Shown in pieces: positions 17,282 to 27,961 of a stretch of 38,261 bases of DNA. The DNA is taken from assembly GCA_018818145.1 (NCBI GenBank), contig JAHIST010000006.1:1-38261 (forward strand). Reading direction: 5' to 3'. The notes beneath the pieces were generated by a model. The model was not told the DNA's origin, searched no databases, and saw nothing but the letters and a program-made list of their open reading frames with translations. This DNA is from Patescibacteria group bacterium (GTDB lineage: Bacteria; Patescibacteriota; Minisyncoccia; Portnoybacterales; GWB1-42-6). The number at the start of each line of letters is the position of its first letter. Positions within the stretch are counted from its first letter, which is position 1. Made by a program: the position numbers and the translations under genes.

Positions 17282-18535
17282 TTACCACTTAAAATTATTA
17301 TAAATCGGGAATTTTTTTACCAGTCTTTGAACTTCTTGTTTAATTTTTATCTTAACGTTCTTATCTCCAAAATTCTTAATAAATTCGGCAACCAATCCTG
17401 CCACCAGCGCCGCGTCTTTTTCTTTAAGACCACGAGTGGTAATGGCAGGCGAACCGACTCTTATACCAGAGGGATTATATGGTGGTTTGGAATCATTAGG
17501 AATGGTATTTCGGTTAACATAAATATTCAATTCGTTCAGCCCGTCCTGAATCTTTTTAGATTCTACGCCAAAGGAAGAAATGTCAATGACCATCAAATGA
17601 TTGTCCGTGCCGCCGCTGACTACCCGAATCCCCTGCTTTTTAAACTCTTCAGCCATAGCGCGGGCGTTCAAAATAATCTGACGCTGATACTTTTTAAAAG
17701 CCGGCTGCATTGCTTCCAAAAAACAAATTGCCTTGGCGGCAATAATATGATCCATCGGCCCTCCCTGAAGTCCCGGAAAAACGCCTTTATCAATTTTTTG
17801 CGCCAAACTGCCGCCAGTGATCTCATCCTTTTCTTTGCACAAAATCAAGCCGCCCCGCGGGCCGCGCAAAGTTTTGTGAGTTGTGGTGGTCACTACGTCG
17901 CAGAAAGGAAAAGGATGTGGATGTTCAGCCGCGATAACCAAACCGGCAATATGTGCGATGTCGCCCAAAAGATAGGCATTAACTTTTTTGGCGATAGCGC
18001 TGAATTTGGCAAAATCCAAAATGCGAGAATAAGAAGTCGTGCTGACAATAATTAATTTTGGCTTAAATTCCAAAGCGATTTTTTCCACTTCGCTAAAATC
18101 AATTAGTTCTGTCTTGGGATTCACGCCATAAAACGCGAAATTATAGGTTAGGCCGGAAAAATTAACCGGCGAGCCGTGAGTTAAATGACCGCCGGCTTTC
18201 AGGTCAAAACCTAAAATTTTATCGCCCGGTTTAAGCAAAGCCAGATAAACCGCCGCGTTGGCTTGGGAACCGGAATGCGGCTGAACATTCGCATGCTCGG
18301 CATTAAATAATTTTTTAGCCCGCTCTACTGCCAACGCCTCAATCTCATCAATAAATTTGTTGCCGCCATAATAGCGCTTACCCGGATAGCCCTCGGAATA
18401 CTTGTTTGACAACGGCGTGCCCATCGCGGCCAAAACTTCCGGCGAGGCATAATTTTCCGAAGGAATCAAAACCAACCCATCGCGCTGACGGCTGATTTCT
18501 TTTTGAATTAAATCTTGGATTTTCTCATCCTTCAT
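17282..18535 (-). CDS. glyA: Serine hydroxymethyltransferase
   Basis: LIPSENYASPEVLAAMGTPLSNKYSEGYPGKRYYGG; VVTTTTHKTLRGPRGGLILC. Confidence 0.97.
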   Translation of the reverse strand: MKDEKIQDLIQKEISRQRDGLVLIPSENYASPEVLAAMGTPLSNKYSEGYPGKRYYGGNKFIDEIEALAVERAKKLFNAEHANVQPHSGSQANAAVYLALLKPGDKILGFDLKAGGHLTHGSPVNFSGLTYNFAFYGVNPKTELIDFSEVEKIALEFKPKLIIVSTTSYSRILDFAKFSAIAKKVNAYLLGDIAHIAGLVIAAEHPHPFPFCDVVTTTTHKTLRGPRGGLILCKEKDEITGGSLAQKIDKGVFPGLQGGPMDHIIAAKAICFLEAMQPAFKKYQRQIILNARAMAEEFKKQGIRVVSGGTDNHLMVIDISSFGVESKKIQDGLNELNIYVNRNTIPNDSKPPYNPSGIRVGSPAITTRGLKEKDAALVAGLVAEFIKNFGDKNVKIKIKQEVQRLVKKFPIYNNFKW

Positions 18536-18548
18536 TTTAATTTTTTTA

Positions 18549-18603
18549 TTTTGACTAGCGAGGACAATGCGCCCGCAGGCATATTGTCCGAGTGAAGTCA
18601 AAA
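18549..18603. repeat. Palindromic element upstream of glyA
   Basis: TTTTGACTagcgaGGACAATgcgcccgcaggcatATTGTCCgagtgaAGTCAAAA. Confidence 0.85.
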
Positions 18604-18651
18604 GAAAGGGATTTTTAATACCCCAAACAGCTCTGTTGCGAGGGTAGATTC

Positions 18652-19233
18652 CTAATTTGAGTCTCCCGCATTTGCGGGACTCTGGAGTTTAAAACCCTTT
18701 ATTATTTTATCAATCTGTTGATATAGGTCTTTGAGATTTCCTTCGTTTATCAATGTATATTCAGCCATAGCAATGGGGCCGGCCTGAAAAAGATTCTCAA
18801 TTTGTGCATAATCGCGGCCCTGGGCTTCCGCGCTCGTCAAGGGTCGCGTCGGCCTCTTAGCCAGTCGCGCGTAGCGTATTTTTGGCGGAGCATAAACCGC
18901 AACAGCTTTAAAATTATCGCCAAATTTTTTCTTAAATTCCAGATATTCAACCCAACTATATAAACTCTCCACCAAAATATTACCGCTTGGAATTTTTTCA
19001 ATTTTTTCTATCACCTTTTTGGCATAATAATCTTGCCCATGCTTAACACGCAATTCTTCTCTAATTTTTCTCTCGTTAGCCTCATTAATCGCTAATCTCT
19101 TCTTTTTTAATTCGTCGAATGTCACTTCGCCAAAATAAACTTTTGGCCAATTTAATTTTTTAAGTAAATAATTTATCGCTTCTGTTTTACCCGAGCCGGG
19201 CAGGCCCAACACCGCTACAATTTTTCTTTTCAT
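18652..19233 (-). CDS. P-loop NTPase, nucleotide/dephospho-CoA kinase-like
   Basis: VLGLPGSGKTEAINYLL Walker A; ILVESLYSW; C-terminus SPANAGDS from a palindrome. Confidence 0.75.
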   Translation of the reverse strand: MKRKIVAVLGLPGSGKTEAINYLLKKLNWPKVYFGEVTFDELKKKRLAINEANERKIREELRVKHGQDYYAKKVIEKIEKIPSGNILVESLYSWVEYLEFKKKFGDNFKAVAVYAPPKIRYARLAKRPTRPLTSAEAQGRDYAQIENLFQAGPIAMAEYTLINEGNLKDLYQQIDKIIKGFKLQSPANAGDSN

Positions 19234-19249
19234 AATTTTAAAACAAAGA

Positions 19250-19813
19250 CTATCTATTTTTTAAATGTTTTTCTGTCACAATTTCACGACCGTTGCCGCA
19301 CTGATGACGGTCATCAATAATCTCTTTTTTCTGCCAGTCTTTTATCCAATCATCAATCTTAAAAATTTTAGTCCCGTTTTTCGTCATAATAATAGCACTA
19401 TCAATCCCCGCATTAATAATCATGCGCTTACAGATAAAGCAAGGAAAAGCGTCAATTAATTTTCCGGTTGCGGCGTCTTCTCCCCAAATATAAATTTTAC
19501 TGCCCAGGGTTGAAGCGGCGCCGCGGGCCGCGTTTATAATGGCATTTTGTTCGCTATGCACCGAACGGCATATTTCATAACGCTGACCGTGGGGCATACC
19601 CAAAGTTGTACGCAGGCAATTGCGGCGCTCAAAACAATCCTTGGTTTTACGAGGTGCTCCAATGTAACCGGTAGCAATAATCTGGTCTTCTTTCACAATA
19701 ACACTGCCTATCCGATTGCGATAACAAGTAGAACGCATTGCAATTTGCTTAGCAATTGATAGATAATAATCATCTTTTGAGGATCGATTTTTAAGAAGTA
19801 ATTTTTTTGCCAT
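19250..19813 (-). CDS. dCMP deaminase family protein
   Basis: HSEQNAIINAA...PCFICKRMIINAG; C..RRNCLR...GQRYEICRSVHSE. Confidence 0.88.
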   Translation of the reverse strand: MAKKLLLKNRSSKDDYYLSIAKQIAMRSTCYRNRIGSVIVKEDQIIATGYIGAPRKTKDCFERRNCLRTTLGMPHGQRYEICRSVHSEQNAIINAARGAASTLGSKIYIWGEDAATGKLIDAFPCFICKRMIINAGIDSAIIMTKNGTKIFKIDDWIKDWQKKEIIDDRHQCGNGREIVTEKHLKNR

Positions 19814-19826
19814 ATTTATAAAAAAT

Positions 19827-19867
19827 AGGGGCCTTGCTGGATTTATTGTAACCCAGTTTAGCCCCTT
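19827..19867 (-). terminator. Hairpin terminator after the ThyA-like gene
   Basis: AGGGGC..CTGG...CCAG..GCCCCT. Confidence 0.6.
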
Positions 19868-19875
19868 TGTTCAAG

Positions 19876-20664
19876 TCAAGATTTCCGTGATGGGATTTCT
19901 TTAAGCTTTTTAATTTCTTCTACGGAAAGTCCGCGGCGGATGCCAGCGATTTCCCAGCAATGGTCGTAAAGGTGCAGGCCCTTGCTGACGCAGATCATCT
20001 CTCCGTCCTCAACGCCAATCTGGCGAGCCATATATTCTTTCATTAGCTGAATAGCGGCGAGATTTGCTGGCAAGCCTCCCCAAAGATCCCAGCTTCGGAA
20101 ATACACGCAAACAAAATGCAATTTCCCTTCCTTGACTCTGGTGTCGATTTGGCGAAGACAGGGCGGGTCTTTGAGCATAATGTCGGCGGGTTGACCAACT
20201 TGTAGAATCAACTGGTTATTACCCGGGCCATACTTTTTGTATCTGTCTATAACTTCGTCCATCTGATTGACGAATTCCGGAGGATTAACCCCCAGAAAAG
20301 TTTGATTTCGCTCGATGTGCTGTATCGCAGAAGTGCGCGCTTTGGTAATCCGCTCGCCGTAGGTATATTGTTCGTTCCCTTCTTTTAAATCGGTCATCCA
20401 GTATCGATCGGTATACATTTCGACAAATTTCATATCGGTCGGCGGCGGAATGCCAAGCCCGGGCGGAATATCTGGAATCAGCGGTCTCACGCCCGGATAA
20501 TGAACATGGATTATCACGAAATCAAATTCTAAGCGGTATTGACTAGCATATGAACCCTGATCAATCCTGTATTTGTCAGCTATGCCTGGCTCAATAATCT
20601 TCGCCACTAACTGAAACCAGGCATCCGGAAGATCGCGCGCTTCAATAAGAACAATTTTCAACAT
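19876..20664 (-). CDS. thyA: Thymidylate synthase-like (ThyA family, divergent)
   Basis: DPPCLRQIDTRVKEGKLHFVCVYFRSWDLWGGLPANLAAIQLMKEYMA...SKGLHLYDHCWE; catalytic Cys context and RSxDxxxGLPxN motif. Confidence 0.8.
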   Translation of the reverse strand: MLKIVLIEARDLPDAWFQLVAKIIEPGIADKYRIDQGSYASQYRLEFDFVIIHVHYPGVRPLIPDIPPGLGIPPPTDMKFVEMYTDRYWMTDLKEGNEQYTYGERITKARTSAIQHIERNQTFLGVNPPEFVNQMDEVIDRYKKYGPGNNQLILQVGQPADIMLKDPPCLRQIDTRVKEGKLHFVCVYFRSWDLWGGLPANLAAIQLMKEYMARQIGVEDGEMICVSKGLHLYDHCWEIAGIRRGLSVEEIKKLKEIPSRKS

Positions 20665-20676
20665 CTGCTCCTCCTT

Positions 20677-21684
20677 TCATAATTTAACATAACGAATATT
20701 GATAGCTGCCTCTCTCAAAATTTCAGTACCATTGGTCGGGTAAACGCCAAGGGGTATCACTATTGTTTCAATCCCAGCGTTAGTGATAAGCGTAGCGCAT
20801 AGCTCACACGGTTCTGCATTGTTATAAAGCGTGGCTCCTTTGGTTGCGTGACCAAGCCTGGCAGCATTAGTGACTGCCCACTCTTCTGCGTGGATAGCGC
20901 GGCATTTCTCAAGTCTTGTGCCTGAAGGAATATTTAATTCGTCTCTCAAACACCCCGTCTCCTCACACCGTGGAGACCCCGGCCGATAATCATTAAATCC
21001 TTGCGCGATGATAGTGTCGTCTTTAACAATAAGAGAGCCAAATTTTCTTGTCTGACCAATTAACTTACCCTTTGCATCCCGCGGGTATTGATCGTTAATT
21101 TTTTTCATCCCGCGTACGCATCGCGAACGGCCAGCCGCCATCAAAGCAACGCTCATGTAATATTCGTCCATCTGTCGGATTGATTCTTCGTAATCCGTTA
21201 TGCCTAGGCCGCCACCAAAAAGTCCTGTCCCGCCGAAACCCAGTGAACCTCGCCGCGTCAATGGAAGATCCAAAGTCTCTTCTAAAATTGGTATCTCAAC
21301 TTTAGAAAAAACTAATTGAGCAATCCGCATATTCTTCTCTATTGTAAATGGTTTCTCGCCCCTGTTTCTGAGCAACACTCCGGCTTCTCCACGAAAGTCT
21401 GGATCAATCGTGCCTGGCGAATTAGAAAGTTCAATATCGTACTTGCTGGCAAGACCGCTACGCGGTCGCACTTCACACTGAATAGGCCAAGGCACAGCCA
21501 TTTGTACACCGATACCTATAAGAACGCTGTTGCCGGGAGAAATTTCGACTGGTAATTCTTGAATGACCTCTTTGGTCGATTTATCCAAGACCCGAGAAGC
21601 ATATACGTCATAACCAACCGCGCCATCCGATGCCCTAACTGGAATTAAAGCATCCCTCCTGATTTTTTTTACTTTGATATTCAT
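20677..21684 (-). CDS. Fusion: N-terminal dUTPase + C-terminal dCMP deaminase
   Basis: dUTPase motifs DGAVGYDVYA, RPRSGLASKYDI, GTIDPDFRGE, RIAQLVF, RRGSLGFGGTGLFG; deaminase HAEEWAVTNAA...PCELCATLITNAG in one ORF. Confidence 0.9.
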   Translation of the reverse strand: MNIKVKKIRRDALIPVRASDGAVGYDVYASRVLDKSTKEVIQELPVEISPGNSVLIGIGVQMAVPWPIQCEVRPRSGLASKYDIELSNSPGTIDPDFRGEAGVLLRNRGEKPFTIEKNMRIAQLVFSKVEIPILEETLDLPLTRRGSLGFGGTGLFGGGLGITDYEESIRQMDEYYMSVALMAAGRSRCVRGMKKINDQYPRDAKGKLIGQTRKFGSLIVKDDTIIAQGFNDYRPGSPRCEETGCLRDELNIPSGTRLEKCRAIHAEEWAVTNAARLGHATKGATLYNNAEPCELCATLITNAGIETIVIPLGVYPTNGTEILREAAINIRYVKL

Positions 21685-21760
21685 CCTTCACCTCCGCTTA
21701 TAAAATATTGTAAGGTACTGCCAAAAAGATACTTATTAATCTTTATCACGGCAGAATACA

Positions 21761-21786
21761 AAAAGCAAGGCTTTTTGGCCTTGCTT
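21761..21786 (-). terminator. Terminator ending the nusG-rplK transcript
   Basis: AAGCAAGGCcaaaaaGCCTTGCTTTTT on the minus strand. Confidence 0.8.
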
Positions 21787-21802
21787 CTGGCAAAAGAACA
21801 GA

Positions 21803-21910
21803 CTATTTAAACCTAATAGGCTGACGAGAATGAGTGTTTTTGCCGATATCGCATCCTCTACCCGAGCACTTACGCACCAAAAACTGCCAAAATCTTTTCA
21901 GCCATCTCAT
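21803..21910 (-). CDS. Small ORF, 35 aa, strong SD
   Basis: AAAAGGAGGGAGAAG-ATG; MRWLKRFWQFLVRKCSGRGCDIGKNTHSRQPIRFK. Confidence 0.4.
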   Translation of the reverse strand: MRWLKRFWQFLVRKCSGRGCDIGKNTHSRQPIRFK

Positions 21911-21925
21911 CTTCTCCCTCCTTTT

Positions 21926-21963
21926 CTATTCCACTTTTATTCCCATACTTCTGGCCGTGCCTT
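21926..21963 (-). pseudogene. Remnant of a second rplK 3' end
   Basis: AAA GGC ACG GCC AGA AGT ATG GGA ATA AAA GTG GAA TAG = [12 protein letters not shown]; intact rplK ends [12 protein letters not shown] with different codons. Confidence 0.75.
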
Positions 21964-22050
21964 TCCCGATTTTCTCCAAATCTTCGATTTGGCTAGAAAA
22001 TCGAGGATCCTCGAAAAATATAAAAATCAAAGATTTTTTATTTTTCGGGA
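21964..22050. repeat. Palindromic element E, copy 1
   Basis: TCCCGATTTT...CGAGGATCCTCG...ATAAAAATCAAAGATTTTTTATTTTTCGGGA; shares termini and GGATCC core with 30351-30430. Confidence 0.8.
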
Positions 22051-22061
22051 CAACAATTTTC

Positions 22062-22484
22062 TTATTCTACCTTAATACCCATAGAACGTGCAGTACCTCC
22101 GATTATCTTTTCCGCCGCTTCAATGTCGTTGGCGTTTAAATCCGCCATTTTTTTGGTGGCGATTTCGCGGATTTGCGCTTTGGTAACTTTGCCGACTTTT
22201 TCCTTCAACGGATTAGCCGCGCCTTTTGCCACACCGGCCGCCTTGCGCAACAAATCAGCCGCGGGCGGCGTTTTAAATTTTAGACCGTAACTCCGGTCCT
22301 CATAAACCGTAATTTCCACCGGAATAATGTCGCCGACTTTATCCTTTGTGCCGTCGTTAAATTTGCTGCAAAATTCAGCCAGGTTTAAGCCGTGCTGGCC
22401 CAAAGCCGGCCCGACCGGCGGCGCGGGCGTTGCTTGCCCGGCGGGCAATTGCAACTTGATAATAGTTTTTATTTTTTTAGCCAT
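22062..22484 (-). CDS. rplK: 50S ribosomal protein L11
   Basis: [43 protein letters not shown]. Confidence 0.97.
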   Translation of the reverse strand: MAKKIKTIIKLQLPAGQATPAPPVGPALGQHGLNLAEFCSKFNDGTKDKVGDIIPVEITVYEDRSYGLKFKTPPAADLLRKAAGVAKGAANPLKEKVGKVTKAQIREIATKKMADLNANDIEAAEKIIGGTARSMGIKVE

Positions 22485-22526
22485 TTGTTGATAACCAACC
22501 ACCAATAGAAGCAATTAGTGGTTAGC

Positions 22527-23069
22527 TTAAATCTTCCTTACTTGTAAAAAGTCCAACTCCACCGGCGTTTCCCGGCCAAACATTGAAATCAAAACCTTAA
22601 CGCGACCCCTGTCTTCGTCAATTTCCGCCACCTTGCCGTCGGTATCTTTAAACGGCCCGTCGGTAATTTTGACCGAATCGCCAAACGCAAAATCAATTTT
22701 ATATTTGGGCTCTTCAACCCCCATCCGCTTTTGCAGGTCTTTTATTTCTTCCGGAGAAATCGGAGTCGGGGTGGTGCCCGAACCCACAAAGCCGGTCACC
22801 CGCGGAGTATTGCGCACCACATACCAGGAATCATCAGTCACAATCATTTCAACCAAAACATAGCCGGGATAAATTTTTTCTTCCACGACCTTACGTTTGC
22901 CGGCTTTTATTTTTATCTTTTTCTCGGTCGGAACCAAAACATTAAAAATCTTGTCTTCCATCCCCATGGATTCAATGCGCTGTTTGAGATTTCGCACAAC
23001 CGCTTCCTCATAGCCCGAATAGGTATGCAAGACGTACCAATTTCGACCGCGTGAGACTTGCTTAGGCAT
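22527..23069 (-). CDS. nusG: Transcription termination/antitermination protein NusG
   Basis: NWYVLHTYSGYEEAVVRNLKQR; YPGYVLVEM; VRNTPRVTGFVG. Confidence 0.97.
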   Translation of the reverse strand: MPKQVSRGRNWYVLHTYSGYEEAVVRNLKQRIESMGMEDKIFNVLVPTEKKIKIKAGKRKVVEEKIYPGYVLVEMIVTDDSWYVVRNTPRVTGFVGSGTTPTPISPEEIKDLQKRMGVEEPKYKIDFAFGDSVKITDGPFKDTDGKVAEIDEDRGRVKVLISMFGRETPVELDFLQVRKI

Positions 23070-23189
23070 AAATTACGGATTTACAAATCAATACAGATAT
23101 GCAGATACAATGATGATTTTAAACGCAATGCGTATGCAATTAACCCATCTACTATCTGTATATTTGTAAAAATCTGTAAATCTGCAAGA

Positions 23190-23381
23190 TTAAATCACAA
23201 ATGTATTTAATAACCAAGTAAACAATAAATCAGCGGCGCCCAAAAAAGCTGCCACGGCCAAAGAAATCACAATAACCGCCAAGGTGTGCTTAATTGTTTC
23301 CTGCCGAGTCGGCCAGGTAACTTTTTTTAGCTCCAGCCGAACTTCTTTTAAAAAAGTTATGATTTTCCCGAATATTCCCAT
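23190..23381 (-). CDS. secE: Preprotein translocase subunit SecE
   Basis: FLKEVRLELKKVTWPTRQETIKHTLAVIV. Confidence 0.95.
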   Translation of the reverse strand: MGIFGKIITFLKEVRLELKKVTWPTRQETIKHTLAVIVISLAVAAFLGAADLLFTWLLNTFVI

Positions 23382-23423
23382 AAATATACGAATCTATTAA
23401 CCGCTAAGACTATTCTGGTTTCT

Positions 23424-23444
23424 AAAAACCCCCCTCGCGGGGGT
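23424..23444 (-). terminator. GC-rich hairpin terminator
   Basis: ACCCCCGCGAGGGGGGTTTTT on the minus strand. Confidence 0.65.
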
Positions 23445-23495
23445 GTTATTTGAATCTTACTACCCCCATTATATATAGCCCAAGTTAAATGTCAA

Positions 23496-23637
23496 CCCTC
23501 ACACCTAATCAGAAATTTTAATTGAAGAATTTTTCCTCTTGCGGTCTTTAATTATTTTTTTTGAAAAAATACTATCGCAGTAAACTATTTTATGAATCCC
23601 GCCAAGCGGGATTCATTTTTCTGATTAGGTGTGGGGG
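23496..23637. mobile_element. MITE-like element, copy A (142 bp)
   Basis: CCCTCACACCTAATCAGAAA ... ATGAATCCCGCCAAGCGGGATTCATTTTTCTGATTAGGTGTGGGGG. Confidence 0.85.
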
Positions 23638-23689
23638 TCAAGGTTCTGCCCTTCAAAAATTTCTTACTAAATTTTTTCAGGGTAAACTA

Positions 23690-25783
<2,094 letters not shown>

Positions 25784-25899
25784 CTAAAGGTTTAAAGCTC
25801 AAATTTCAAATCAAATCCAAAGCCCAAATGTCAAAATTTGGATTTTGGATTTTAGTCATTGATTTGTCATTTGAATTTTGAAATTTGGATTTTTTTGAT

Positions 25900-27960
25900 T
25901 TATTTTCTCACTTCCCAACCTTTCTCTTCCAGCGACTTGATTATTTTTTCCATTAACTTATTAATTTCCGCGTCGGAGAGACTTCTTTCATCTGATTGAT
26001 AAATTAGGCGGAAAGCCAAACTTTTCTTATAATCAACCAATCCTTCATAAATATCGAAAATATCGGTGTCCTGCAAGAGCGGCCCGCCTGCTATTTCAAT
26101 GATATTTAAAACCGTTTCAATTTTTGTTGTCTGCTCAACCACAATTGCCAAATCCCGAATAATAGCCGGATATTTGGAAGGCGGGATGTATTCCCTTTCT
26201 TCTGAAGCTATCCTGATTACCTCCGAAAAATCAAGCTCAAAAACAGATATTTTTTCCTTTATCTCCATAGCGCTCAAAATTTTTGGCTTAATCTCGCCAA
26301 CCCAGCCGATTTGATTCTGACCCGATTTAATCTGTGCTCGCCTTGCTGGATGCGTGTATTTAAGCCAAAAAGGCATTACGGAAGAATCTGATGAAATTTC
26401 GTCATCAAACCAGACATCGTCAATTCCCAATTTTTCAAACAATATATGTACCAATCCTTTTAGCTCAAACAGGCCCTCGGCTGGTCTTTTTGCATTTTTA
26501 TTTGAGACCACAGCGGCAATCTTATTTTTCCATTCCGCCGGATTGCCGCCAACCATGGTGAAACTGCGCCCTATCTCAAACAGCCGGACGCCGTCAAAAT
26601 ATTTCAAATTTTCTTTCACATTTTTCAATAAATTGACAATCAGAGTCGGTCGCAGATACTTTTGGTCTTGCGAAAAAGGATTTTTAATTTCAACCTGTTT
26701 AACTATTTCAAATGTCTTTACGTCAGCGTCTGAGATAAAAGAATAATTCTGCGCCTCAGACCATCCGGCACCAACCAATATATCCTTGATTTTATCTTCA
26801 TAAATCAAGTTCTCTTCTTTCGCTGCTGGAATTAAAATTCCCGAGGGCACTGTGGCCGGAATTTTGTCATAGCCCATAATGCGCGCGATTTCCTCGGCGA
26901 TGTCTTCTTGCGCCCGTAAATCAAGACGGCTGGAAGGCGGTGTTACCTCGATAAAAGTTTTTTTGTTTTTCTTGATGATTTTTGCAGGAACATCCAATCT
27001 TTTTAAAATATTTATCATCTCCTGCATTTTAACCGGCAAACCCAATAGCCCCTGAATCCACTCAACGTCCGCGAAAATTTTACGCGGTTTTACCTTATTC
27101 GGATAAACATCAATCAAGCCGCTTGCGACTCTTCCGCCGGCAAATTCAGCCATAAGTGACGCCGCCCGCCCAAGCGCCTTGATTGTCAGTTCCGGATCAA
27201 GTCCGTTTTCAAAACGAATTGAGGCATCAGTTCGCAAATTAAATGCTTTTGATGTGCGGCGGATATTTGTCGGCTCAAAATTCGCCGATTCAATTACCAC
27301 AACTTTCGTTTTTTCGTCAATTTCCGGACCTTCCCCGCCCTTAATGCCAGCGATACCGATAGCGACTTTTTCATCCGCGATTACTAAGTTTTGATTGCTT
27401 AATTTATAAGTTTTTCCTTCGAGCGTCGTAATTTGCTCTCCCTCGTTAGCTCTCCTTACAATAATTTTTTTACCGCCAACCTTATCAACATCAAAAGCGT
27501 GCAGCGGCTGACCGGTTTCTATCATCACATAATTGGTAATATCAACGATATTTGAAATAGGCCGCAGGCCGCACGCGGCCAAGCGCTCCTGCATCCATTT
27601 TGGCGACGGCGCGACCTTCACATCAGACAAAACGCGCATGCTGTAACGCGGGCACAAATCGCCTGATGGCACTTCAACGAAAATAAAATCCTTGGCTTTG
27701 ATTTTTTTGTCTTCGGAAATATTTGCTTTAGATTCAATAAATCCAAGGCCTGAAATCGCCGCCAGCTCCTTGGCAATCCCGATATGTGACATGCAATCAT
27801 GCGCCCGGTCGGGCAAAACTTTGATATCCAACACAAAATCTTTGCCGAATTTTTCGCAAGTTTCAACCTCAAACGCGTGCATGGTCAAAAGATCGGCTAT
27901 CTCTTGCGGCTTTAACGGTTTTTGCAAATATTCATTTAGCCAGTTAGCGGAAAATTTCAT
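25900..27960 (-). CDS. pheT: Phenylalanyl-tRNA synthetase beta subunit, short form
   Basis: MKFSANWLNEYLQKPLKPQEIADLLTMHAFEVE; IVDITNYVMIETGQPLHAFD; C-terminal FDX-ACB-like domain. Confidence 0.95.
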   Translation of the reverse strand: MKFSANWLNEYLQKPLKPQEIADLLTMHAFEVETCEKFGKDFVLDIKVLPDRAHDCMSHIGIAKELAAISGLGFIESKANISEDKKIKAKDFIFVEVPSGDLCPRYSMRVLSDVKVAPSPKWMQERLAACGLRPISNIVDITNYVMIETGQPLHAFDVDKVGGKKIIVRRANEGEQITTLEGKTYKLSNQNLVIADEKVAIGIAGIKGGEGPEIDEKTKVVVIESANFEPTNIRRTSKAFNLRTDASIRFENGLDPELTIKALGRAASLMAEFAGGRVASGLIDVYPNKVKPRKIFADVEWIQGLLGLPVKMQEMINILKRLDVPAKIIKKNKKTFIEVTPPSSRLDLRAQEDIAEEIARIMGYDKIPATVPSGILIPAAKEENLIYEDKIKDILVGAGWSEAQNYSFISDADVKTFEIVKQVEIKNPFSQDQKYLRPTLIVNLLKNVKENLKYFDGVRLFEIGRSFTMVGGNPAEWKNKIAAVVSNKNAKRPAEGLFELKGLVHILFEKLGIDDVWFDDEISSDSSVMPFWLKYTHPARRAQIKSGQNQIGWVGEIKPKILSAMEIKEKISVFELDFSEVIRIASEEREYIPPSKYPAIIRDLAIVVEQTTKIETVLNIIEIAGGPLLQDTDIFDIYEGLVDYKKSLAFRLIYQSDERSLSDAEINKLMEKIIKSLEEKGWEVRK

Positions 27961-27961
27961 G

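Noticed and set aside
17228-18055. 275-aa plus-strand ORF
   Set aside because: Lies antisense inside glyA, no family motifs, composition of a shadow ORF.
21830-22139. Two overlapping plus-strand ORFs (81 and 101 aa)
   Set aside because: Antisense to the rplK remnant, element E and the rplK 3' end; no SD or domain.
25785-25898. AAATTTCAAAT/ATTTGAATTTTGAAATTTGG repeats between gyrB and pheT
   Set aside because: Low-complexity intergenic repeat; similar AT-rich tracts at 32984-33094, no defined ends.
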